Of a stretch of 64,000 bases of DNA, positions 24,106 through 35,608 are shown one piece after another. The DNA lies in NCBI GenBank assembly GCA_030062745.1, contig CP099842.1, positions 4,755,822 through 4,819,821 of the forward strand, written 5' to 3'. Under the pieces are notes generated by a model, which ran no database searches, was not told the DNA's origin, and saw only the letters and a list, made by a program, of their open reading frames with translations. The stretch comes from Capitulum mitella. Lineage: Eukaryota; Arthropoda; Thecostraca; Pollicipedomorpha; Pollicipedidae. Both the position numbers and the translations under genes were made by a program. How positions within the stretch are numbered: position 1 is the first letter of the stretch; each line of letters begins with the position of its first letter.

Positions 24106-24262
24106 ACCCTAACCTAACATAGTAACCTAACCTAACCTAACCTAACCTAACCTAGCCTAGCCTAGCCTAACCTAACCTAACCTAACCTAACCTAACCTAA
24201 CCTTATCTAACCTAGCCCAGCACAACCCAACGTAACAACCTAATGTAACCTAACGAGTATTA
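24106..24262. repeat. Interstitial (CCTAA)n telomere-type repeat
   Basis: About 25 units of CCTAA (TTAGG on the other strand), including a block of cctag variants and a decayed edge (cctagcccagcacaaccc, then taatgtaacctaacg). TTAGG is the canonical arthropod telomere repeat. Because it sits inside the window with mutations it is interstitial. It may be a former chromosome end, a fusion scar, or a copy inserted by telomerase-type repair. Confidence 0.93.
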
Positions 24263-24689
24263 AATGTCATAATGTAATAATACTGATATCAGATATCCCA
24301 ACAATTATCTTATACAATAATATAACGGCGTAATAATTCAGCAGCTCCTCCAAGCTCAGTTTGTGGCGACAAAATGAAATTTTCATACATATATGACGTC
24401 ATTAATCGCTTGAAGATGCATGCAGGGTCTATAAATCCTTGATGTCAATAACCTTAACCTTGGCGGCACTACATTTTCCGCCGCGGAATAATGTTGTTCT
24501 CCGCCAGTCGACTGCAGCATGGTAGTACTGAGTGGTAGGTTATCATTACGATTTTGTTGTTATTTTTTAGACAATCAAGTAGTGGAAAGTATGGTTAAAA
24601 ACAGCATGATACATTCTTTACATTGGTGGCAATTATACGAAGGATTGTTCACGATTTCGTCGGGCAGAAACTTACCTTTAGCCGCCCAG

Positions 24690-27600
24690 TTTAAAATAGC
24701 ATCGGTTTTGAAGCAGTTTGAACTTTGTGATGACCGTCTGTGTTGGGCTTTGCGGTGCGGATTGCCATAAATCACGATATCGTACTCCTTGCTGGACGTC
24801 TCTGTGCAAGGGAAGCCCCACTTCTCAATGCACTTGGTTTTCTTTTGCATCTCACTTTGGTGATCTCATCTTAGTGATTGCCTCGACGGCCTACACAGGA
24901 AGGCAGAAAGGCAGAAAAGATGGGAAATAGCCATCTTTCTCCTTGCCCATGAGCATTTCTCTTCAACACACATGGGACGCCAAGCGCTGGGCTGCCCATT
25001 TTTTTTTTTGAAAGGATACCCATTTCGAGTCATTGTCTCTGGGAGGCCAAGACAGCCTCTGAAACCGAGACTACTTTGACAGCGCAGTGTGCCCGGTTTT
25101 TAATTATGCAGATCCCAATGTTTGAAGAGCGCGTGCGCTATTTATTTCATTTGGCTGTAACATGAGCCTGTGACTGCAGCCGACATCATTTCTTTTTCGC
25201 AATCCGCGTTCAGATATGCAGTTTACCAAATGATCGATTACAGGCATACTACAAGTGCGACGAAAATGAGCGGATTTTCTAGTGGCGCGCGAGACGTTTC
25301 GAAGTGTGCACGGCACGTCCCGATCCGTCAATCCGTTTGGGCCCTGGACCGGAACAAAGATTTGGCGACAGACAGACACACGTTACTCAAAAAGTATATA
25401 GATATAGACTAGGGATTACCGCTTGCTTCGTTAAGCAAGGTTCATGAACGATGAGCTGTCCGGTTTCCTTAGGTTTCGAAACAGTCTGACCTTTGAGATT
25501 TTAGTTGGTTTTTGCATTTGGAGAGCGAATGATCATAGGTGACGGTGACGTGCTTCTTGCTGGACGTTCCTGTGCATGACACGCACCGTTTCTAAATGCC
25601 TTCGATTTTATTCCGCATTTCACTTTCATGATCTAATCTTGCTGACGGTCGCTACGTCCGACACAGTAGGTGAAAAACACTTTTATACGTGTTTTTTTTT
25701 TACCACGCGATTGCCCGTTCAATTGCCTTTCTAAGTAGATGCGTTTCGAACCGATCCGACCGGTGGTTGTCGAGAAACCTCGTCGGAAATGAAGCCATCT
25801 TTGACGCTGTTTACGTTTCCCGTTTCACGCGTTATCCCTACGGACTTAAAAATTCTCCTCGAAGCGCGCGGCACGCGCCACCTGCGGGTCGCAGCGCGAC
25901 AAAAATTGTCGGATTTTCCGGTGGCGTGCGAGACCTTTCGTGCTATGCAAGGCACGTGCGGGTCCGCCTATGCGTTTGGACCTTGCCGCTTGCTTCGTTA
26001 AGCGACGTTCATGAACACTAGGGTTCCCAGTTTCTAACAGTATCAGTTTCGAAGCAGCCTGAGCTTTGGGACGACCGTTTGTGTTGGGCTTTGGGGTGCG
26101 GATTGTCATAAATCCCTCTAACGTGCTCCGTGGTGGTACTTCCTGTGCATGACAAGCCCTGTTTCTAAATGCACTTGATTTTATTTTGCATTCTGCTGTG
26201 ATGATGCGATCTTTGCGACTGTTTCTGCGTCCGGTAAAAAAGGCGAACATGATGGGAAGTTGCCACTTTGCCCTTTTTCTTGCCCATGAACATGATCTTG
26301 AAACACACACAGGATGCTATGCGATATGTTGTTTAGTCTCTTTTGAGAGGATATCCATTTCGAGTTATTGTCCCTGGGTGGCAAAGGCAGCCTTCTGAAA
26401 CCAAAACTTCCATGACAATGAAGTGTGCTCAGTTTTTGACCTCGCGGATCCCAGATTTTAAACCGCGCGTGCGCTATTTTAATTTATTTGGCTGGGACTT
26501 CAGCCTGTGGCTGCAGCCGACATGAATTCTTTTTCCCGGTAAATCCGCGGTAAGATATGCGACACTATCAGATGATCTATTATAGACATACTACAATAAA
26601 ATACCATGATTTTTTTGGGCTGATGTGGGGTACAAAAGAACGGGCTACACGCTGATGTGATTTTCATTGCAAAAAGTCAAGAGCCCCTGTGCGACATTGA
26701 AGTGGAATCGATATGGGGTTCGGGGATGAATGTATCGACGGCTTCCAGGCGGCGTGGCAACCGAACCGTGGGTCGAAGCCTTCGGGGTGCCGGCGGGAAC
26801 GAAAGACGGTACACGGAGCTACACCGTGACGCTTTTTCGGAGTCCCTGCGATCTCTGGATCGCCAGCACCACACCTAATCCTGAAAAACGTCCAGAAACA
26901 GATTTTTCAAATTGCCGTCGCTTGCGCGTGGCACGTGCCGTGCGCAATGAAACGTGCTGTGTGCCACGCGATCGCCCGTTCAACGGCCATTCGAAGTTGA
27001 CGCATTTCGAGCCGATCCGACCAGTGGTTGCCGAGAAAACTCGTCGGAACCGAAACAATGTTTGGCGCTGTTTGCGTTTCCCGTTTTACGTGTTGTCAAT
27101 GGGCTAAAAATGATCATTGAAGCGCGCGGCCCGCGCCAACGACGGGTCGCAGCGCGACGAAAATTGGCGGATTTTCTGGTGGAGCGCGAGGCCTTTCGAA
27201 CGGTGCACGGCACGTGCCGATCTGCCAATCCGTTTCGGCCTTGGACCGGAACAAAGATTTGTCGACATACAGAAAGACAGAAAGAAACACGTTACTGAAA
27301 TAGTATACAGACTAGGGCTTTCTGCGTACTTCGTTAAGCAAGGTTCATGAACGATGACCTTCCCGGTTTCCAAGAGTTTAGAATTCAAGCAGTCTGACCT
27401 TTGGGATCTTTGCTTGGCTTTTGGCTTTGGACCTTGGATGAGCATAAATGACGGTAACGTGCTTCTTTCTGGATGCTCCTGTGCATGATAGAACCCGTTG
27501 CCAAATGGCCTTGATTTTATTTTGCATTTCGCTTTCATAATCTGATCTTGGTGACGGTCTCTACGTCCGACACAAAAGGTGAAGAACATGGAGAACATTT

Positions 27601-28530
27601 TTCTCCTTGTCTGTGAGCGTTCTTCTTAAACGCACACAGGATGCCGTGCAATGCGCTGTCCAGTTTTTTTCAAGGATACCCATTTTGAGTCACTGTCTCT
27701 GCGAGGCCAAGACATCCTTCTGACACCGAAACTACTTTGACAAAGAAACGTGCCGAGTTACGAAGTATGCGGATCCCAGGGTTTGAAGAGCGCGTGCGCT
27801 ATTGATTTTATTTCGCTTTAACATGAGCCTGTGGCTACAGCCGGCATTAATTCTTTTTCGTGGTAAATCCACGTTAAGATATGCTGGACTTTACCAAATT
27901 ATCTATTGCAGACGCACTACAACAAAACACGATGATTTTTGGGTTGACATAGGGCACAAATGAACGGACTAGTATATAGACTAGGGCTTGCTGCTTACTT
28001 CGTTAAGCAAGATTTGTAAACAATGAATTGCCCAGTTTCCAAAAGCATCAGTTTCGAAGCAGTCTTACCTTTCGGTATCCTTGGTTAGTTTTGGGCTATG
28101 GGACGTGGAATGTCATAAATGACGATAACGTGCGACATACTGGAGGCTACTGTGCGTGATAGACCCCGTTTCTAAATGCACTTGACCTTATTTTGCATTT
28201 CGCTTTGGTGACCCGATCTTGGTGGCTGCCTTGACGTCCGACACAGAAGGTAAAAAACATGGCAAATAGCCATCTTCCTCTTCGCCCAGGCGCATGCCTC
28301 TTAACGCACATTGTGCTAAGTGATATGCTGTTCAGTTTCTTTACAGAGAATATCCATTTCAAGTCACTGCCTCTGGGTGGCCAAGACAGTTTTGTTGGAA
28401 ACAAGAATAATTTGACAACGAAACGTGCCGAATTTTTTACTACGCAGAGCCCAGGGTTTCAGGAGCGCTTACGCTGTTCAGTTTTTTGGCTGTGACTTGA
28501 GCCTGTGATTGCAGCCGAATTGCGTAAGCG
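24690..28530. repeat. Complex tandem array, unit about 670 bp
   Basis: Ordered landmarks recur. Landmark A (cttcgttaagcaaggttcat) is at 25,421, 25,984, 27,321 and 27,991, with a relic at 23,451. Landmark B (gcctgtggctgcagccgac) is near 25,164, 26,505, 27,825 and 28,499. A CpG-rich block (gggtcgcagcgcgac) is near 25,885 and 27,145, with a shorter relative near 25,255. Landmark C (ctgtgcatgacaagccc-like, then a ttgattttattttgcat-like word) is near 24,810, 25,570, 26,150, 27,480 and 28,150. Spacing of 660-675 bp, or double that, indicates five to six diverged units, some shortened. Minus-strand frames recur at matching places in successive units, but none resembles a known protein. Confidence 0.85.
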
Positions 28531-28890
28531 CTGTGCTCATTCCATTTCTGAATGACAACTGTCCATACAGGGATGTGCTGTTCTGGTCAGACTCGGCCTG
28601 CGCTCATTATGCCAAGAAAACCCTCGAGTTGCTGGAAGAGGTCAGAGTGCCGTACGCGACGCGTGACACCAATCCCCCTGTGTGCCCCAGCTACGTCCTA
28701 TTGAGGAAGTATGGGCATTATCAAACAGACGGTGTATCAGGGAGGCTGGTATGCAACATCCGACCTCGCCCTGAAGCGCAGGATACGCAAGGTGATCGCT
28801 GCTCTGGACCTAGAAATGCCGCGCGAAATCCTGGTGCCCGTGCCCAAGCGCGTGCGCGCTGCCGAGAAAGTAGGGTGATGGAAATGATCC
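28509..28890 (+). pseudogene. Tc1/mariner-superfamily transposase remnant
   Basis: Translation across three frames gives the C-terminal half of an IS630/Tc1/mariner DDE transposase. It has VLFWSDSACAHYAKKTLELL (second catalytic Asp in the FWPDLA.AHYAK-type motif), then TNPPVCP. A frame change leads to QLRPIEEVWA (third acidic residue), and a second change to GIIKQTVYQGGWYA and a basic tail ending at a stop near 28,878. The N-terminal DNA-binding half and the first Asp are missing. At least two frameshifts make it inactive. It begins within about 20 bp of the last 670-bp array landmark. Confidence 0.8.
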
Positions 28891-28894
28891 ACTA

Positions 28895-31800
28895 GGCCAG
28901 AACCGACTGCAACATTTATGATTACGTTTCTGCCAAGTTTCATGCTCATACGGTAATAAATGTGCTTACAGTATGACTAGACACTGTCTCATTTCCCAGT
29001 GCCTACCCGTTGGTTCGACTTTTTCAAAAGATCACTTCCTTGAAGTGCCAAATGAGTGCCACGTAGATTCAGATGGGATTTATCCCCTGGCTAATTTTTG
29101 TTTCTCAAATAAATTGGCATTGAGCATCAAAGTGAATTATCCCTCCACACATTCTAATCTGCTTTGCACAGGCATTTGCAATTTGGACGCTTGGAGGAAA
29201 TGGCCTTTTGGAAAAAAAAACAAACTGTACCTATGTGTATCTACTTATCCCAGGGAGGAGCCACAAAGCCAGTTTTTGTTAATTTTTGTCATAAAGCATC
29301 GGGAAGTCATGCCAGTGTTTTCTAGGCTGGGGAAAGGTGGTCCTCTCTCTCCCCTCTCTTTGCTGCCACTCTCGTCCTTGTAGGGTTCGTTTCACTGGGG
29401 TGTCTTGGCTTGTGTGAAAATATTTCCTCTGGTTAAACGCGACCTAAATGTGAGCTTCACGTGCGTCACGACACAGCCATCAGTTTTTACTGACCCTCCA
29501 TGGGCGGAATCAAGGCCGTTGAAACAAAGTTCACGTCATGGCTTTAAAGCTCCCGTATCAGGAAACTTTCAAATTTCAATGTTTTCTAAATGTCTCTAAA
29601 TCGTAGAGGTTTCCTTTCAAAAGCCTTTGGTTTGTGAAAACCAAATAAGGCTACCAGATGCCTTCAACTCTAGTTCCCAGAGTCGACACCGACGGGCATC
29701 AGACAAAGACGTCTGAGAACGCATTAGCTCCTCAAATGCATCAATCGTGCCGCAGTGCCGCTAGGTGAAACATATTCGTAATGTTAAACGATACTTCCTT
29801 TCTCTAATCTTAAAATAGCTTACACCAGCGGAAACTTCTGAGCTTCCTGCATCCGCCTTACATCAGCCAGTTCATTGAATTCCGTGTGTTCTCACGCTCG
29901 GTCATTGGCTAAAGCCTAACCTTTCCAGAATATTCGGATTGAAAAACGCCTCCTGATTCGCTGTATATGATATCATAATTGCACCATCCCCTTTCATCTC
30001 CATTTGTTTCCATTTGTAGGTAGTATATAAACAGCGCCGGTTTTTGCTCAGTATGTTCAGGCTCAAGCTCAGGCTCAGTGATATTCTGCGTGGAAGATTG
30101 TGGTGGTGTTCATGGTGTTAGTGTGAGGAGTGGCGGTGCACATAGTGTTAGTGCGAAAATGACCATGCATCTGGTGCCAGTGTGTGAAAGAAGATAATAT
30201 AGTGTTGGTGAGGAGCATATATTCGTCCCTAACCCGGTGCCGAGTGACTGACTAATTGTAAAGGCTGCAAAAACCGAGGCGATAGAAAATACTGGCGCAA
30301 ACGAGGTCGCCAATAGTCAAACTATTACGCCATGCAGTTAGAAACCTGCTTACAGCCGAATGGCAGAATCGAAGCCGTATATATGTGAGGTAAAATTGAC
30401 ACGCCATTTGTTTACGTCTGCTCGAAGTCGCCGATGACGTCACCGGTCGATTCCGCCCGGATTATTCCGGCCGGACTCAGCGCTGTAAGGATTCTCAATA
30501 CTGCGACGACTGACGAATCGACTAAACGTTTGCGATTGTTTACGTGATACGTACAAAATTATTGACATGTGGAAAAGCAACGATTGCTGATGAAATAAAA
30601 CGACATTTACCACTTACTTTTAAGACTGATGATTCCTACAGGTTCCACTGAAAAGGCTTGACACGTAACGTACCGCCGCCCTTCCCCGGACTTGCAGTTG
30701 ATTTCGTCCATGCGGCGGCAGCACACTCACACCGGTGATCACCCGGCCACGCGTGCCCGTGTTTCCACGCGGCAGCCCGGGATCAGCAGTCACAGCGGCG
30801 GCCAGTTGGCACCACGTTAATGAATGCGACAAAGGAAAAACCGGGGTTAGGGATTGGGACATGAATGATATGCCAATCATACCACTACCGGAAAGCTCCA
30901 CACTCCCAAGTGTCGTCAAAGCTTTTATGAAAACTTCATAGTGTGTGCGTAAAGGCAATGTATTGCGCCCAGTTATCTCACCACTCCCCGCCTGTGCAGT
31001 GCCACGCGGATTATGTGCGTACACGTACACGCACACTTAGCCCATCGATCGATAATCAAGACCACTCTGCGGGCCAAGCCGGGCCACGAAATACACCAAT
31101 CTCGCTAAACAAGCATCTTGCAGAACACGTAAACTGTAGCACAATTGCTACACAGGCCACCGGCCGTACCTGGCCTGACGCGCATTTTTAGAGCTAAACT
31201 TTAATCGAACTAGCTGTTTATATTAAAAACAGCCGTCGTCACTATCACGGCGAGAATAGATTCGTTATTATTCACTGGTACAGTCGTGCTCGAACACGTA
31301 CCACGGTCACGCCCCCTACATATCACACGAGAACATTTCCCCCTACCGTGTCGGTAATCTTTACGAAGTGTTTAAGGGCGGAATCTCACGTACCCAAGGC
31401 ATGTACGTACTGTATGTTGGTGTAGTCGATGCAACGCCTACAATTCCGAGCTTTAGCGTTAAGCCCATGGCGATGCGCCGAAAAACTGTCGTCAGAGTGA
31501 CGCCGGAAACACCAATAAACATGCAAAGCCTCCAGCCTTGCCATCCATTCTGTCTTTCCAAGCCAGCACATTCTAAAACGCGTGCACGGTCATCTGGGCT
31601 CATATGGCCTTTACAGTGGCTTCGATTATACGAGCGCCCTGTCCTTTTGGGATGGTACTCCCTCTCCAGATCTCGATTGGTCAACGCATTCCCGAGCGCC
31701 GATTGCCAAGACACGACCATTGCACTGCTGTTGTCGATACGACACCGGGCGGTGATCTGCCGGCGCGGGCTGAGCGGGCTGGGACCAGTGTTGTCCTGTT

Positions 31801-33530
31801 ACATCTCCGTCCAGGCGGCTTCTCCGGTTATCCACCTGTCGTCCTGTACAAAGACCTATAAGCAGGGGTCTTGCTCGTCTTTTCCTGGCTTTTTCTGTTG
31901 GTTCTATGGTTGGGTACTCGGACCTGGTAAAGGAATGCTCTGTTTTTCGCTCACAGAGCTCGTCATAGCAGGACTGGGAAACAATATTCCCTGGGTGACA
32001 AAGGCTGGGGACTGCTCTGAGTGTTCGAAACCCCCTTGAGGCGCCTACATATGTAAACTTCTTATTGCGCTGTCCTCGTGCGTTAGCGGGTTTTGAAATA
32101 TCGAGACCTCACGCATCGGGCTTTAAGTCAGTGTTACCTTTAGACAATGTGAACTTCTTCCGAATTCTTCACATGTGGTATCCCTCGAGTTTTGCATTCC
32201 CTCACATTCTAAAGGCCCCCGAAACACGTGATACGACAGCGCCTCTCACAGATTTACATCTCTCATCACCCGTGCGATGGAAAACCCTCATGCATCGTTC
32301 AACCCATGTCTCTGCGGCGTTTCTTGGTTTCTGACGCTCTGCTCTGCTCTGAAATCTAAAAGTTTCCATGAGGATGTTCTCGGCTGGTGATTTTAATGCG
32401 TCAATGTCAGGTTCCCAGTTTCATGAGCACTACAAGTTTCAACTTTCACGGCGCCAGACTCTTGGCTCGACAGCGGTCCCTGGCGTTGATGGTCCTCACA
32501 CACAAAGCTTAGACCTTGATAAATGGGGCACCCACAAGCATCAGGAGCCGTCAAATTTTGGCAGTTTTCCGCTTTTGGGGACTAAGATATGACGGCGTCT
32601 CAGGTTGATCCTGAAAGACGTCGGGGACCTTCGAGCCGTAATACGTGCTCACCTGGACCCTTGCGCGTTGTTCACCCTCATGGGTAAGCATTTCGCACGT
32701 TTTGTCTGCCCTTTCATTGCAAGAACCTCCCAAACAGGGTTGAATACTGCTGTCGGGGTTCTTCACAGGTTAGGTTAAGCTCTTGCGTCAGACGAATGTA
32801 AAGTGTCTGTTTTTTGTTCTTATTTGGTTCTCATTCCAAATTCGGCTGATCTTTTGCTCTTGGATCTGCACTATTATTTCCTCTGGATATATTGGCACGA
32901 AAGAGAATAGAAATGTCGTTTTAATCCATTCAGCCGATGTCATAAGTAACTGGCAATTATCGACGTTAATTCATCCCGAGCAAGGTTGGCGGTTAAAATT
33001 ATTTGTCATTAAGATGGAAATTTTCGCATTGAATATCGCAGTCCGCCCAGATCTTTAAGATATGAAACAAACGTATCTCACCCATTTATAACATTGTAAT
33101 ATATGTAAGATAATTTATGTATTGTACATAATACATATACATTATATATTTATATAACGCATCACATGTGTCATGGTGGTCTGCATCGTTCATTCATTGT
33201 TGTCAGTGCACCAACTTGGTGTTATATCATGCACGCCAACACTTTCTCACCAGAACTGTATAAGCGTTGCATTGTGAAGGGTCGCATGCTGAGTAAAGTT
33301 TGATGTCTCCGTTTATCCAGTGAAGTGGGCTGCGTCTGGCGTCTGCAGTCCGTTCGTAAAGTTCAGTAACATTCAAATGAAAGCTTGAAAATGCAAGATG
33401 TTTCCACTCTAGCCCGGCCAGGATGAGTGAAACAAAACGGCAAAATGGCAGTGAAGGCACAGAGAAACAGATCGTTTTTAGTAGCCTTTGTTGAGCCGAA
33501 ACAGCCTAATTATAGCCTTCCTAGACGTCT
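28895..33530. other. Unassigned, mostly no gene seen
   Basis: Several medium open frames occur (plus 28,973-29,383; plus 31,368-32,039 with minus frames opposite), but none shows a recognisable domain. A TATA/initiator pair lies near 30,024. AT-rich low-complexity sequence lies at about 33,090-33,170. Confidence 0.3.
30024..30060 (+). promoter_or_regulatory. Candidate TATA/initiator core promoter
   Basis: A strong tatataaa word at 30,024-30,031 is followed by ctcagt (A at 30,050) and ttcagg (A at 30,059), 26-35 bp downstream, bracketing the expected start. Downstream sequence is rich in gtgttagtg words and has no evident coding frame, so any transcript would be non-coding or begin with a long UTR. 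Confidence 0.25.
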
Positions 33531-33537
33531 TGATGGA

Positions 33538-33652
33538 TCTCATCTCTCATCTCATCTCATCTCATCTCATCTCTCTCTCTCCTTCTCTCCCCCTCTCTCT
33601 CTCTCTCGCTCTCTCTCTCTCTCCCTCTCTCTCTCTCTCTATCTCTCTCACC
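33538..33652. repeat. (CTCAT)n then (CT)n microsatellite
   Basis: Begins with ctcatctcat units and passes into a long polypyrimidine (CT)n tract ending near 33,652. The strand asymmetry could allow triplex formation. Open frames here are repeat artefacts. Confidence 0.93.
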
Positions 33653-33789
33653 CTCCACCTCCCTTTTCAGTATTGATGCGCAAGATGTTTTTGGTAATAA
33701 TGTATGAAATGGTATCATGGTAAGATATCTAAAAATATGCCTAATTTTTGCTTCGCCTGCCAAGAACCATTGCCAATGACAGGGAGTCA

Positions 33790-34890
33790 ATCTGGCAGCC
33801 TGGTAAATGCTGGCGACATTTCGTTGGTGTTAGCGTGGCGTGGTGTTGGTGTTAGATGGTGTTAGTGCTGATATCATAAGAGCCTGGAGTTTTGCCCATG
33901 TTAAGTGTCTTGGCTTCTAACGTCTCGACTTACTCAAACTTGCCACACTTCGTGCTGATCCTGAACACCCCGACATCGTTACCTGAAACAAACAGGACGT
34001 AAAAATGAGTTGCAGAAGAATCACGAACTTTTCTTTTCCCATTTAAGACTACCTCCATGATTTACATCAGATGTCATCAGCGGCCCGGCCAGTAGCTTCG
34101 AGAGCCTTCGGCTGTCCGCAGCGGGCGGAGTTCACAGGAGTATTGCAGTCTCTAACGTCACGCTGAGCACCATAGCTGATCCACGAGGAGTGCCGGCTCT
34201 GAGCAATGACGCGTCTCCTGGCGGCTCCCATGCTGCGCCACCTGAATGCAGTGCCCCGGAAACGACGACTTTCGCTGTCTCTCGGTAAGAGGGGTCCTCA
34301 GCGTTCACCACTACAGGAGTGCCTGCCGAGCAGCCCAACACGAACAGCATGCCCTCCGCTAGGGCAGGAGGCTAAGGTGGTAATGTCGTCCCTGCTCTGA
34401 GTCCCTTCGACGGGAGGTGTTTGTCCCAGTGAACGTATGGCGCAGCCTGGCACCAGACAGCGCCGTGGCCATTATCAAAGGTGCGCTGGCAACATGAAGC
34501 GCGCAGAATCGTGTAGTTTTTACCAATCCTGCGTTGTAATGATGGCGGAAGATGTCTGTCCTTTTCCTTTTTAGTTTGTCCTGCGTACCAAAAATACGTT
34601 CTGCTATGAAGATGCGGGGAAACTAACTGTTACTGACGCTATTTGCGGTAATGGGCCTTGGTACATAAGTGTGGCGTGGCACATGCATCGGAAGGTGGGC
34701 TCTGCATGTCGTCTTCAGGCTAGTGTGTGTATTACCACAGTAGATAGCGAAATAACGGGCACACAGAGTGAGTGTCTCAAAGATCAAAGAACAAAGATCA
34801 AAGATAATCTCAAGACGGCATACAAATTGTTTAGAAGGAAGAACATTTCTCGCTGGGATCAGTTTTCCTGTGGAGTGGACTTCTTGATTA
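33790..34890. other. Unassigned, no gene seen
   Basis: Sequence between the CT microsatellite and the hAT-like transposon. A short gtgttggtgttagatggtgttagtg repeat lies at about 33,820-33,870. Frames near 34,130-34,400 overlap on both strands and show no domain. Confidence 0.35.
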
Positions 34891-35015
34891 GTACAACTCT
34901 GCAGGGCCTATTTTAAGGAAAAATGACTGCGGGGGCAATTCTGCGAACGAGGGGCTGAGACCACCCCCTCCCCCGGCATTTCCGTTCTCCTTGTTAAATT
35001 TTAACCACTTTATAT

Positions 35016-35100
35016 ATACGTGCATATACATATACATATATATATATATATACACATATATATATATATATATATATATTCCTAAGGAAGGAATATATAT
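35016..35100. repeat. (TA)n/(CATA)n microsatellite inside the transposon
   Basis: A near-pure alternating TA tract with a few acata words, about 115 bp inside the left end of the hAT-like element, ending at the atatatataaagg word before 35,107. Confidence 0.9.
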
Positions 35101-35608
35101 AAAGGCGAATTATGATGGAGACTTTTCCAGAGTGCTGTCTCATTAACTGCGTCTTTGGGAGGAAATCATGCATGCAACATATGGCTTTGGTCCAACATTT
35201 TCAAGCACTGTCACACGAAGATTGCATGTCGCCTGTCTTGGATTTTATTTTTATTTTAGTGAAATTCGCGCCGGCTTTTGTGCATTTCGAGCCCCTTAAA
35301 GTCAAAGAATACTATTCCATCTACCCCCAGCAAGACCTCATGCTCCATGGACTTGTGATCCCTGTGAGATTCAGTCAGGGAGAGTTGTGTCTGAAATGCC
35401 CCCAGATACGTTTTGTGTTCCAGTTTTTTTTTAACCAAGTGCACGATATGCATAAAAAGTACATCATAGAACTCCTTTTGACACACTGGATCAAAAGACA
35501 CTTCACATGCTGTCTCAGGACATAGGTCACTAGCTCTGTCGGTATCAGTGTGGCTAGGTGGAATGATACTTCAACCCTCTTTGTGGCTTAGGGGTTCTGG
35601 CGACGATG

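Noticed and set aside
20918..24262. CRISPR-like arrays
   Set aside because: The repeats are contiguous minisatellites or simple repeats without unique spacers, in a eukaryotic setting.
31361..32039. Overlapping frames resembling a Tc1-like transposase in places
   Set aside because: I compared several frames with Tc1/mariner helix-turn-helix and DDE motifs and found no consistent ordered match.
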